Part shown: positions 42,730 through 51,198 of the stretch, in pieces
How the letters are laid out: the number at the start of each line of letters is the position of its first letter
How positions within the stretch are numbered: position 1 is the stretch's first letter
From: DASUBV01 sp036510065
GTDB lineage: Bacteria > Actinomycetota > Actinomycetes > Streptosporangiales > Streptosporangiaceae
DNA: 64,000 nt
Assembly: GCA_036510065.1 (NCBI GenBank)
Contig: DATCEO010000247.1
Span: 113,557 to 177,556 of the forward strand
Reading direction: 5' to 3'
Position numbers and translations under genes: made by a program
The notes under the pieces: generated by a model
The model's input: the letters and a program-made list of their open reading frames with translations, nothing else
What the model was told of the DNA's origin: nothing
The model's database searches: none

Positions 42730-44268
42730 ATGGGTGATTCGATGCGGGAAGACAGCGGCTACGGCCAGCCCGAGTCCGGCCGCCAGCCAGGCGGGTACGG
42801 CCAGCGTCCCGGCTACGGGCCGGGCGCCTACCAGCCGGGCGAGTACGGGGTGCCGGAGCCGGGCGGTTACGAGCCGGGCGGCTACGGCCCCGGCGGCCAG
42901 GAGTCCGGCTACGGACCCGGCGGCTACCGGCCGGGCGGCTACGGGCCCGGGGGATACGGGCCGGGCGGGCACGGGCCGCCCCCCAGGCGCCGGGGACTGG
43001 CCAGCCTGCTGACGCACGTCATCGTCGCGGTGCTGGCGGCCAGCCTGGCGGCGGCGCTCGTGGTGGCCCTCTATCACCCGGCGTCCGGCGGCTCCAGCTC
43101 CAGCGGCTCGGGTCCCGGCGTCTCGCTGCCCGGTGGCGCCGCGGTGCCGACGCCGGCCGCCTCGCCACCTGGCGGCGGGTCGCCCGCGGCCGGCTCCCGG
43201 GACATCGTGACCAAGGTCAAGCCGGGCCTGGTGACCATCAACACCACGCTCCAGTACGCCGGCGAGGCGGCCGCCGGAACCGGCATGGTCATTAACGCCG
43301 ACGGCCTGGTGCTAACCAACAACCACGTCATCGATGGCTCCACCAAGATCACCGCGACCGTGCTGGCGACGGGCAGGACCTACCCGGCCAGGGTGGTCGG
43401 ATACGACAAGACCGGTGACATCGCCCTGATCCAGCTGCAGCACGCCGCCGGGCTGAAGACGGTGCCCATCGGCAGCTCCGCGTCGGTCAGAACCGGGGAC
43501 TCGGTCGTGGCGCTGGGGAACGCCCAGGGCCAGGGCAGCATCGTCCCGGCGGCCGGCGCGGTCACCGCCCTGAACAAGACCATCACCGCCAGTGACCAGG
43601 GCAGCTCGGCAGGCTCGGAGACCCTGCACGGCATGATCGAGACGAACGCGAGCGTCGTGTCGGGCGACTCCGGCGGCCCGCTGGTGAGCTCCGCCGGCGG
43701 CGTCATCGGCATGGACACCGCGGGCAGCGACGTCAGTACCCAGCAGCAGGCATCGGCCGGCTTCGCGATTCCGATCAATACGGCGCTGTCGGTGGCCCGG
43801 CAGATCGCGGCGGGCCACGCCAGCTCGACCATCGTGGTCGGCTACCCGCCGTTCGTCGGCATCTTCCTCGGCTCGGGATCCAGCCCCAGCCCGCAGGTGC
43901 AGGCCCAGCAGCAGGCGCAGCAGAGCGGTTCCGGCGGGTTGGGCGGTTCCGGCGGGTTGGGCGGCTCCGGGGACAACCCGAGCTGCTACTCGACCAACGT
44001 CGGCCTGCCCGTGCCGTCGACCATCGCCCCGGTCAGCTCCGGCACCCTGGTCGACGGGACAATCTGCGACAGCGCGGCCGCCAGCGCCGGCCTGACCGGC
44101 GGAGCGGTCATCACGGCGGTGAACGGGCGGGCGGTCGGATCCCCAGCCAGCCTGACCAGCATCCTGGCCCGGTTCCATCCCGGTGATACGGTCTCCGTCA
44201 GGTGGGTGAGCCCGTCCGGGCAGCGGGCGACCAGCAGCCTGCGCCTGACCGCCGGCCCGCCGCAATGA
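42730..44268 (+). CDS. Membrane-anchored HtrA-like serine protease with PDZ domain
   Basis: A 512-residue envelope protease. The cytoplasmic N-terminus (about residues 1-90) is a GYGPGGY-type repeat, followed by one transmembrane helix, LTHVIVAVLAASLAAALVVALY. The trypsin-like domain has catalytic His (VLTNNHVID), Asp (KTGDIALIQL) and Ser (VVSGDSGGPLV). A Gly/Ser/Gln linker precedes a C-terminal PDZ domain (GTICDSAAASAGLTGGAVITAVNG). The family degrades or refolds damaged exported proteins. ATG 42730 is chosen; ATG 42742 and GTG 42655 are alternatives and ribosome sites are weak. The upstream gap contains AGCTTC/GAAGCT arms (42638-42662), a possible regulator site. Confidence 0.93.
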   Translation: MGDSMREDSGYGQPESGRQPGGYGQRPGYGPGAYQPGEYGVPEPGGYEPGGYGPGGQESGYGPGGYRPGGYGPGGYGPGGHGPPPRRRGLASLLTHVIVAVLAASLAAALVVALYHPASGGSSSSGSGPGVSLPGGAAVPTPAASPPGGGSPAAGSRDIVTKVKPGLVTINTTLQYAGEAAAGTGMVINADGLVLTNNHVIDGSTKITATVLATGRTYPARVVGYDKTGDIALIQLQHAAGLKTVPIGSSASVRTGDSVVALGNAQGQGSIVPAAGAVTALNKTITASDQGSSAGSETLHGMIETNASVVSGDSGGPLVSSAGGVIGMDTAGSDVSTQQQASAGFAIPINTALSVARQIAAGHASSTIVVGYPPFVGIFLGSGSSPSPQVQAQQQAQQSGSGGLGGSGGLGGSGDNPSCYSTNVGLPVPSTIAPVSSGTLVDGTICDSAAASAGLTGGAVITAVNGRAVGSPASLTSILARFHPGDTVSVRWVSPSGQRATSSLRLTAGPPQ

Positions 44269-44316
44269 CGCAGGTCCGCGATGACGCACTGTCGGCAAGA
44301 GCGCGCTGACGCAAGA

Positions 44317-44362
44317 GCAGACCCCCCGCCAGCCCAGTCCTGACGAGGGGCCTGCCGTCTGC
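44317..44362. terminator. Hairpin in the convergent gap after the HtrA-like gene
   Basis: GCAGAC (44317-44322) pairs with GTCTGC (44357-44362), with an inner CCCC/GGGG pairing. It lies in the 260-base gap 44269-44528 between convergent genes. The rest of the gap has only short ATGACGCA repeats and no gene was seen. Confidence 0.4.
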
Positions 44363-44528
44363 GTGCCGGGCTCAGTCGCCGGCTGAGCCGACCGGCGGCG
44401 GGTGAGAGCCACGCCAGGAGGATGCTATCCGGACTTGCCGGGCCCGGGTGCAGATCGCCGCAGACCGGGACAGCCGCCGCGATAGTGCCGGTGACCCGGC
44501 GAGAGTACCCACAGCCCGACCTTCCTGG

Positions 44529-45332
44529 CTATCGGGTTCCGTGCCGCTGGATGAACGCGAGAACGGCCTGGTTGAACTGGGCAGGGTGCTCCCACAGGCA
44601 GGCGTGCCCGCCCGGCGTGGTGGCGAACTCCGACCCGGCTATCCCCTCCTGCAGCCGCCGGGACAGCGAGACGGGGATCAGGATGTCCTCCTCGCCGGCC
44701 AGCACCAGGGCGGGCGTGGTGATCTGGCCCAGGCGGGCGGTCGTGTCGTGCTGCTGGATCACTGCCAGCTGGGCCAGGTAGGCGTGCACCGGCATGTCCA
44801 GGTAGCGCATGGCCTGCTCGAACTGGGCGAGCTCGGCCTCCCGCTGCTCGAAGAACGGGACGGTGAACGCCCAGAGGGTCACGTCCCGCATGATGAACGG
44901 CACGCCAAGCACCGGGGCCAGGTCGGCCCACATCGCGAACATGCGCGAGCAGAACGGGCCGGGCGCCGCGTAGGTACAGCCGAACGTGGCCGACCGCAGA
45001 TCCGACCCGTAGGCCAGGGCGTACTCCTGGGCGATCATGCCGCCCATGGAGACGCCCATCAGGTGGAAGCCCGTGATGCGGAGGCCGTCGACCAGCGCCT
45101 TGGCGTCGTCGGCGAGCATCCGGGCCGAGTAGGGCCCGGCGGGCTTCGAGCTGGCGCCGATGCCCCGGTTGTCGAAGCGGAGCACCTGGTAGCCGGCCCT
45201 GAGGAAGTCCTCCATCTGGGCGGCCCAGGTCTCCAGGTCGTCGGCCAGGCCGTTGATCAGGACGATCGTCTCGTCCCCGGCGCCCTCGAGCCGGTAGTGG
45301 AGGTCGACGCCGTTAATCGTGGCCACGGGCAT
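44529..45332 (-). CDS. Alpha/beta hydrolase
   Basis: A 267-residue cytoplasmic alpha/beta hydrolase: NGVDLHYRLEG N-terminal strand, INGLADDLETW oxyanion region, FDNRGIGASS, nucleophile elbow LMGVSMGGMIAQ (Ser about residue 95), Asp in AGEEDILIP and His in GGHACLWEHP. The general reaction class is ester, lactone or C-C hydrolysis; beta-ketoadipate enol-lactonases look similar. Its 5' end overlaps the GntR gene stop by 20 bases, so the two form an operon and the GntR protein may sense its substrate or product. Confidence 0.9.
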   Translation of the reverse strand: MPVATINGVDLHYRLEGAGDETIVLINGLADDLETWAAQMEDFLRAGYQVLRFDNRGIGASSKPAGPYSARMLADDAKALVDGLRITGFHLMGVSMGGMIAQEYALAYGSDLRSATFGCTYAAPGPFCSRMFAMWADLAPVLGVPFIMRDVTLWAFTVPFFEQREAELAQFEQAMRYLDMPVHAYLAQLAVIQQHDTTARLGQITTPALVLAGEEDILIPVSLSRRLQEGIAGSEFATTPGGHACLWEHPAQFNQAVLAFIQRHGTR

Positions 45333-46098
45333 GAAGGTCTCCTTCGGTGCGCAGGCGGATGCGCGCGTGCAGCTCCCTGAGCAGGTCCTCGGTAAGGGAG
45401 AAGTGCTGTGCCGCCACGCTGGCGGCGGTATCGGCTTCCCCGGCGATCACCGCATGTGCCAGCTCGGGGTGCTGGTGAACCGCGCGGCGGCGGACCTCCG
45501 CGGAGTACGGCTCGGCGTCGAACCCGAAGCTCACCTCGCGCCGGATGCGCGCGCTGAGCTCGACGAGCCGGCCGTTATGCGTCGCCTGCGCGATGGCCTG
45601 GTGGACGGCCCCGTCGGCCAGCCGGGATTCCTCCCGGCTGGCCGCGCGGTCGTAGGCGGCCACCGTGGCCCGGATCGCCGCGATGTCGCCCTCGTCGCGC
45701 CGCTCCGCTGCTATCCGGGCGATCTGCTGCTCGACGAGCTGCCGGAAGTCCAGGATCTCGGTCAGTTCTGCCCAGGCCGGCAGCAGCGTGCGGCGGATCA
45801 TCTCGTCGGCCTGGTCGCCCTGCCCGGTCTGCACGAACGTGCCGCCGCCGCGGCCGCGCCGGGTGGTGACGTAGCCTGCGGCGTGCAGTCGCTGCAGGGC
45901 CTCCCGCACGGTCGTGCGGCTGACCTCCAGCGTGGCCGCGAGCTCCCGCTCGGACGGCAGCTGCTGACCGGGCACGAACTCGCCGAGGGCGATCGCGGTC
46001 ACGAACCGCTCCGCGATCCGCTCGCCGGCGGTCCGCAGCGTCAGCGGGGCCAGCAGCGGGCCGAAAGGGTCATCCGCTAGCGGGGCCGGGCCGGTCAT
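45313..46098 (-). CDS. GntR-family regulator, FadR/FCD subfamily
   Basis: A 261-residue regulator: N-terminal winged helix (FVPGQQLPSERELAATLEVSRTTVREALQRLHAAGYV, about residues 42-80) and an FCD helical ligand domain (EILDFRQLVEQQIARIAAERR, HQAIAQATHNGRLVELSARIR, HPELAHAVIAGE) whose Asp/His residues usually bind a metal-carboxylate ligand. ATG 46098. It precedes and overlaps the alpha/beta hydrolase gene. Confidence 0.92.
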   Translation of the reverse strand: MTGPAPLADDPFGPLLAPLTLRTAGERIAERFVTAIALGEFVPGQQLPSERELAATLEVSRTTVREALQRLHAAGYVTTRRGRGGGTFVQTGQGDQADEMIRRTLLPAWAELTEILDFRQLVEQQIARIAAERRDEGDIAAIRATVAAYDRAASREESRLADGAVHQAIAQATHNGRLVELSARIRREVSFGFDAEPYSAEVRRRAVHQHPELAHAVIAGEADTAASVAAQHFSLTEDLLRELHARIRLRTEGDLHARGHD

Positions 46099-46143
46099 GG
46101 GCGGCCCGGCCGATGGACGGCGCCATGGTCGCGGCTAGGCACC

Positions 46144-46204
46144 CGGCCCCCCAGATTTACCTGGCCTAAAGGACTGTTCTTCAGACATTTAAGCCGGGGG
46201 GCCG
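46144..46204. terminator. Large stem between the chitinase and GntR genes
   Basis: CGGCCCCCC (46144-46152) pairs with GGGGGGCCG (46196-46204) across a 43-base loop. It lies after the chitinase end and before the GntR start, both on the minus strand, so it may terminate the chitinase transcript. Confidence 0.4.
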
Positions 46205-46226
46205 CCGGCTCGTCAAGAGGGCCCGG

Positions 46227-47600
46227 TCAGCAGGGCCCGTCGTTGTTCCAGGCTCCCGAGGCGCCGCCGGGAACCTCGTCGTAGTTCCACTGGCTGGCGG
46301 TCCAGTTGTCGCCGCGGTAGGACACGACGTTGCCCGAGACGTAGGCGTCGTTCGCGACCCAGGCCGCGGCGCAGCTTCCGCCGCCGCCCGTGGGCGACGG
46401 ACTCGGCGTCGGCGTCGGGGTCGGGGTCGGGGTCGGGGTGGGAGTCGGTGCGGGAGAGGTCGGGGTCGGAGTAGGCGCGGGGGTGGGCGGGGTAGTGGCC
46501 GAGGTGTTATTCGCGAACGCCACCGTCTCGGCGGTGAAGTCGTACGGGTTCTGGCTGACGCTGCTGCACTCACTGGACAGCGAGCCGTTGTTACCGACCG
46601 GGTTGCACTGCCGGTCCCGGTTGAGTGACCAGAACGTGAAGCGGCTCATGCCGTTGGCCTCGGCGAAGTTCAGCACCGTCTGGAAGTCGCTCTGGTAGAA
46701 GTACTCGGCCGAGTCGGTCCGCCCGTTCATCCCGGAGAAGCCCTCGTGGGCGTAGGCCTGTGAGCTGGACCAGCCGAACGTGCTCATCAGCTGGGAGTGA
46801 AAGTCCTGCAGCGCGGTGACCTGGGAAGATCCTCCACTGAAGCCGCCGTCGAACGGCATGATGGTGTAGTCGTCCGGGGTGAAGCCCAGGCTCCTGGCCA
46901 CATCGAGCAGCAGGCCCCCGAAGTAGTTCGCGCCGGTCGTCGTGGACGGCATCGTGATCGAGATGAACAGGCCGGGGTTGTCCCGCTGGAGGATCTGGGC
47001 GGCGCCGAGCTCGTTAGCGATGGCCGCCGAGTTCTCGATCTCCGGCTCCTCCAGGTCGAAGTCCATCGCGTGCAGGCCGTACTTGGTGATCACCTGCTGG
47101 TACGCGGCCGCCGTGGCCGCGGCGGAGCCGCAGACCTAGCCGAGCTTGGTGCCGTTGTAGCCGCCGATCGAGACGGTGACATCACCGCCGGCCGCCCGGA
47201 CCTGGTTGATCACCCCGCTGACCTGGGTGTCCGAGAACACCGGGTCGGTGCCGTCCCAGGACGGATCGCACGAGCCGTTGCCGGCCAGGATGAAGGCCAT
47301 GTCGAACGCCTTCTGCCCGGTCGCCGCCATGACCTGGCTCAGGTCCGGGGCAGTGGAGTCCAGGGTGCTGTAGTACGGCGCCGACTCATACCAGTTGACG
47401 GAGAGCGCGGACGCGCCGGCCGCGGTCCGGGCGGCCGACGGGGCGTGGGCCGACGCGGCGGAGGCGGCGGAGGCGGCGGAGACGAGCATGACGGCCGTCA
47501 CGCCGCCGCCCAGCAGCACGGCCGCGGCGGCGGCCGACGCCCGTCCCGGCAGGCCTGGCCACGTCGGACGACGCGACTGGTAACGCGGGAATGGGGGCAC
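46227..47600 (-). pseudogene. Secreted GH18 chitinase with CBM5/12, interrupted by an in-frame TAG
   Basis: Without the stop the product would be 457 residues: Sec signal (about 15-45, ending SAASAASA), GH18 catalytic domain, a linker of TP repeats and a C-terminal CBM5/12 (AAAWVANDAYVSGNVVSYRG, NWTASQWN). The catalytic motif AMDFDLEEPEIEN retains the DxDxE acid Glu, and IGGYNGTKLG is the conserved beta-3 strand. Codon 155 (47138-47136) is TAG, between KLG and VCGSAAATAAAYQQV; reading frame and homology continue without shift, so a single C-to-T change from CAG explains it. GTG 47600 has AGGAGG at 4 bases. Either an inactivated gene, a readthrough case or a base-call error. The promoter carries a 41-base palindrome. 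Confidence 0.85.
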
Positions 47601-47637
47601 GGATCCTCCTAGGCGGGGGCAGGAGCCCAGCTGGCCG

Positions 47638-47678
47638 GTCACATTACTAATAGGAAACTTTCCTATTAGTAATGTGAC
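47638..47678. promoter_or_regulatory. Perfect 41-base palindrome upstream of the chitinase gene
   Basis: Arms 47638-47657 and 47659-47678 (20 bases each, one-base centre) are exact reverse complements; the core is TAGGAAACTTTCCTA. AT-rich inside a GC-rich genome and 38 bases upstream of GTG 47600. Probably an operator for a chitin- or carbon-responsive regulator, or a leader hairpin. Confidence 0.7.
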
Positions 47679-47735
47679 ATTATGCCCTTGCCTGAGGATG
47701 GTCAATCGGAATGCCGAACCCGGCTGGTTACGGTT

Positions 47736-47786
47736 CTGTCAGCAGCTGGCTGACGGTCGCGCATAATGGCCGCCAGCTGCTGACAG
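47736..47786. promoter_or_regulatory. Inverted repeat with 15-base arms upstream of the SDR gene
   Basis: CTGTCAGCAGCTGGC (47736-47750) and its exact complement (47772-47786) flank 21 bases containing CATAAT, a -10-like box. Each arm itself includes a smaller TCAGC/GCTGA palindrome. It lies 94 bases upstream of ATG 47881. Probable operator; no adjacent regulator gene was found. Confidence 0.6.
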
Positions 47787-47880
47787 CCTTCGGGAAGGCC
47801 GGCCCCACGACCGGCCCGGCCCGGCCGGGCAGCCGGCCGAGGCGTGATCCGAACGCGCGAGACGATGAGGAGTGCCGCCC

Positions 47881-48648
47881 ATGGCCGTTCTGGATGCCTT
47901 CCTGCTCACCGGCCGGGTGGCCGTGGTGACCGGCGCGAACCGGGGGATCGGCCACGCCCTCGCCCTGGCCCTGGCCGAGGCCGGGGCTGACCTGGCGCTC
48001 CTGGTGCGGCGGCCCGACGCCGCGCAGCCGCTGGTCGAGCAGGTGCGGGCGCTCGGGGTCCGGGCCGAGGCGTTCGCGGCGGACGTCGTCAGCAGGCAGG
48101 CCGTGAGCCGCGCCGCGGACGAGGTGCAGGCCGCCCTGGGGACGCCCGCCATCCTGGTCAACAACGCCGGCGCCTGCGTCCACCGCCCGGCGCTGGAGGT
48201 GACGCCGGAGGAATGGCAGCAGGTGATCGACGTCAATGTCACCGGCGTCTGGAACTGCTGCCAGGCGTTCGGCGCCCAGATGGCCGCGGCGGGCGCTGGC
48301 TCGATCGTCAATATTGGCTCGATCTCGTCGATCATCGTCAACCGGCCGCAATGGCAGCCCGCCTATAACGCCTCGAAGGCCGCCGTTCATCAGCTGACCA
48401 AGTCACTGGCCGCGGAGTGGGCGCCGCTGGGAATCCGGGTGAACGCGCTGGCTCCCGGTTACGTCAAGACCGAAATGGCCCCGGTGGACGAGCCACGGTT
48501 CCGCCAGCGCTGGATCGATGATGTCCCGATGCAGCGCTACGCCACGCCGCAGGAACTCGGCCCGAGCGTGGTCTACCTGGCCAGCGACGCGTCCTCGTTC
48601 ATGACCGGCTCGGTCCTGGTCATCGACGGCGGCTACACGATCGTCTAG
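47881..48648 (+). CDS. Short-chain dehydrogenase/reductase
   Basis: A 255-residue classical SDR: VTGANRGIGHAL (about residues 15-26), NNAG, catalytic Ser in NIGSISS and YNASK (Tyr/Lys about 161-165), then LAPGYVKTEM. The C-terminal SVLVIDGGYTIV is typical. AGGAG 8 bases before ATG 47881 chooses it over an in-frame GTG 47872. Similar to 3-oxoacyl reductases and gluconate 5-dehydrogenases; substrate undetermined. Confidence 0.92.
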   Translation: MAVLDAFLLTGRVAVVTGANRGIGHALALALAEAGADLALLVRRPDAAQPLVEQVRALGVRAEAFAADVVSRQAVSRAADEVQAALGTPAILVNNAGACVHRPALEVTPEEWQQVIDVNVTGVWNCCQAFGAQMAAAGAGSIVNIGSISSIIVNRPQWQPAYNASKAAVHQLTKSLAAEWAPLGIRVNALAPGYVKTEMAPVDEPRFRQRWIDDVPMQRYATPQELGPSVVYLASDASSFMTGSVLVIDGGYTIV

Positions 48649-48682
48649 GGCCGCTGCGGCGGGGCAGGGCAGCCAGAGGGCA

Positions 48683-50281
48683 TCATGGGCGGGTGCCGAA
48701 GGACGGGCGGCCGGTAAGCTGGGGAAGCACCCGGCAGGCGTCGCGGACCCAGGCGCACAGCAGCGGCCTGGAGTCACGCGGGTCGATCAGGTCCTGGACA
48801 CCGAACCGCTCGGCCGTCCGGAACGGCGAGCCGACGGCGGCCAGCTCGCGGCGGATCCGCTCGACCTCAGCCGCCGGGTCGCCGGCCCGCTGCAGCTCCG
48901 CGCGGAACGCCGCCTCGATGCCGCCCTGGACCGGCAGCGAGCCCCAGTCCCCCGATGGCCAGGCCCAGCTCCGGCCGGCCCGGTGCCGGTTGACGATCCC
49001 CGCGCCGCCCACTCCGTAGACCCGGCGCAGGATCAGCTCGGCTTGCGGAACCCTGGCCTGGTAGATGGCCGCGATGGCGCGGGCGCCGTGCCGGATCGTG
49101 CCGCGCTCCTCGGCGACCCGGCCGACGGTCATGCCGCCCTGGTCGGTGAGGCTGACGATCGGCAGGTGAAAGGTCTCGCAGAGGTCGACCAGGCGGGTCA
49201 TGGCCTGCGCGCCCGCGGCCGACATGGTGGTGCCCTGGTAGGGGTCGGTGGCCAGCACGCCCACGGGATGACCGCCGAGGCGGGCCAGCGCCGTGACCGT
49301 GCCGCCGCCGTACTCGGCGTAGGTGAAGACCGAGTCGCGGTCGAAGACCGCCGCCAGGATCGGCCCGATCCGGTACGGCTGGCGGCTCTGCCGCGGCACG
49401 GCGCTGAGCAGGGATTCCTCGCGCCGGTCCGCGGGATCGCCGGCCGCCCGGACCGGAGGGACCTCGTGGACGCTGCCCGGCAGGTAGGACAGAAAGGCGC
49501 GGATGACGCCGAAGGCGTCGGCCTCGGTGCCGACGAACCGCTCGATCGCGCCGTTGCGCCGGTGCACGGCCACGCCGCCGAGCTCCTCCTTGGTGAGGTC
49601 CTCACCGGTGCCGGCGCGCACGACGGGCGGCCCGGCGGTGAAGAGCTGGCCGATGCCCGTGGCCATGACGGCGAGGTGCGACATGACCAGGCGCGCCGCC
49701 CCCAGGCCCACCGTGGGGCCGAGGCATGCCGCCACCACGGGCACCAGGGACAGGTTGTCCACCACGGTGTCCCAGGCCGGGTTGACCGGCACGTAGGTCG
49801 AGCCAGCGTCCCGGATCATCTTCACGCTGCCGCCGCCGCTCGCGCCGTCCAGCAGCCGCACCACCGGCAGGCACAGCTCGCTGGCGTACTGCTCGGAGTA
49901 GACCTGCTTGGCGTGGATGGCCGCGTCGCCGGACCCGCCTCGCACCGTGAAGTCGTCGGCGCCGATCAGCACCGTGCGCCCGTCGATGCGCGCCGTGCCC
50001 GCGACGAAATTGGCCGGCTGAAGGGAGGCCAGGCGGCCGTCGGCGTCGTAGTCCCCGAAACCGGTCAGGGCGCCGATCTCGGCGAAGCTGCCCGGATCGG
50101 CCAGCGCCGCGATGCGCTCCCGCACGGTGAGCCGCCCGGTGGCGTGCTGGCGCGCCACCTTCTCCGGGCCGCCCATGGCCTGCGCCAGCTCCCGCCGGCG
50201 GCCGATCTCCGCGACCTCCGGCGCCCAGCCCGCGTCGCCCGGTTCCGCGTCCGCTGCTCCCGCGTCATCAGGCCCGCTCAC
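48683..50281 (-). CDS. Acyl-CoA carboxylase beta (carboxyltransferase) subunit
   Basis: A ~532-residue carboxyltransferase of the propionyl/methylmalonyl-CoA type: GRLTVRERIAALADPGSFAEIG N-terminal block, the CoA-binding GASGGGSVKMI oxyanion region in the first crotonase fold and the second domain (PILAAVFDRDSVFTYAEYGGG, GVLATDPYQGTTMSAAGAQ, LVDLCETFHLPIVSLTDQGG). It joins a biotinylated alpha subunit not present in the window. Start: GTG 50281 has GAGGGAG at 6 bases; the ATG at 50287 abuts that site and is less likely. Sited alone, so the acyl-CoA substrate cannot be assigned. Confidence 0.9.
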   Translation of the reverse strand: MSGPDDAGAADAEPGDAGWAPEVAEIGRRRELAQAMGGPEKVARQHATGRLTVRERIAALADPGSFAEIGALTGFGDYDADGRLASLQPANFVAGTARIDGRTVLIGADDFTVRGGSGDAAIHAKQVYSEQYASELCLPVVRLLDGASGGGSVKMIRDAGSTYVPVNPAWDTVVDNLSLVPVVAACLGPTVGLGAARLVMSHLAVMATGIGQLFTAGPPVVRAGTGEDLTKEELGGVAVHRRNGAIERFVGTEADAFGVIRAFLSYLPGSVHEVPPVRAAGDPADRREESLLSAVPRQSRQPYRIGPILAAVFDRDSVFTYAEYGGGTVTALARLGGHPVGVLATDPYQGTTMSAAGAQAMTRLVDLCETFHLPIVSLTDQGGMTVGRVAEERGTIRHGARAIAAIYQARVPQAELILRRVYGVGGAGIVNRHRAGRSWAWPSGDWGSLPVQGGIEAAFRAELQRAGDPAAEVERIRRELAAVGSPFRTAERFGVQDLIDPRDSRPLLCAWVRDACRVLPQLTGRPSFGTRP

Positions 50282-50430
50282 TAGCATCTCCCTCAAGGTC
50301 GTGGCGGCAAAGCCGCCAGTCCTCCGCATCCCGCACCTTACGCAGCGCGGGTCCAGATGTCCGGCGCCCCAGCCGGTATTCCCCGCCTGCGGCGATTAGG
50401 ATGCGGGATGCCGCAACCCAGGAGGCCGTC

Positions 50431-51159
50431 ATGCCGTTGTCCCGCGTTGAGTCGGTCCAGACCCCCGACGGGCCGTTCGACCTCACCGTGTGGCTGCCCG
50501 GGGCCGGTACCGGGCCCGGGCTCCTGCTGATCCAGGAGATCTACGGCGTCAGTGCCTACATCCGGGCCGTCGCCGAGGACCTGGCCGCCCTGGGCTACGT
50601 GGTCGCCGCGCCCGACCTGTTCTGGCGGCTCCAGCGCAACTACCAGGCTGAGCACACCGATGAGGGCCTCACGCAGTCGCTGGCCCTGGCCTCGCGATTC
50701 GACGCCGAGCTGGGCCTGGCCGATGCGGCGGCCGCGCTCGAGCACCTGCGCGTGCTGCCCGAGGTGGATGGCGGCGTGGGCATCATCGGCTTCTGCTTCG
50801 GCGGTTCGATCGCCTACTTCCTGGCCGGGCAGGGCGAGCTCGATGCCGTGCTCTCCTTCTACGGCTCAGAGGTGCCGGGCCACCTGGACGTGCTGGAGCG
50901 GATCACCAGCCCGGTGCAGTTCCACTTCGGCGGGAACGACCCGTACATCCCCCGCGATCAGGTCGCCGTCGTGGAGCGCGCGGTGGCCGGCCGGGCGAAC
51001 GCCGAGATTCACGTCGAGGAGGACGCCGGGCACGCCTTCCACAACCGGAAGGCCCCGATGTTCTTTACGCCGGAGCCGGCCGCCCGGGCCTGGCGGCGCG
51101 CCGAGGAGTTCCTCCGGCGCCACCTGCCTGTCCGCGAGAAGGCCTCGCCTGCCTCCTGA
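50431..51159 (+). CDS. Dienelactone hydrolase family protein
   Basis: A 242-residue alpha/beta hydrolase of the DLH group: LLIQEIYGVSAYIRAVAEDLA, nucleophile elbow IGFCFGGSIAYF with catalytic Cys (about residue 116), Asp in GGNDPYIP and His in AGHAFHN. DLHs open dienelactones of chloroaromatic pathways, but many actinobacterial members have unknown roles. AGGAGG 5 bases before ATG 50431 sets the start. Divergent from the carboxylase subunit. Confidence 0.92.
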   Translation: MPLSRVESVQTPDGPFDLTVWLPGAGTGPGLLLIQEIYGVSAYIRAVAEDLAALGYVVAAPDLFWRLQRNYQAEHTDEGLTQSLALASRFDAELGLADAAAALEHLRVLPEVDGGVGIIGFCFGGSIAYFLAGQGELDAVLSFYGSEVPGHLDVLERITSPVQFHFGGNDPYIPRDQVAVVERAVAGRANAEIHVEEDAGHAFHNRKAPMFFTPEPAARAWRRAEEFLRRHLPVREKASPAS

Positions 51160-51198
51160 GCGGGGACTGGCCCCGGCGCCCGTTATCAGTCGGGTTTC

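Noticed and set aside
43927..43968. Duplicated GGCGGTTCCGGCGGGTTG unit
   Set aside because: Encodes a Gly/Ser linker before the PDZ domain of the HtrA-like protease; a normal repeat slip.
46390..46440. Tandem GTCGGG-type repeats that look like a small array
   Set aside because: They encode the Thr-Pro linker of the chitinase on the minus strand; unit length and lack of spacers exclude CRISPR.
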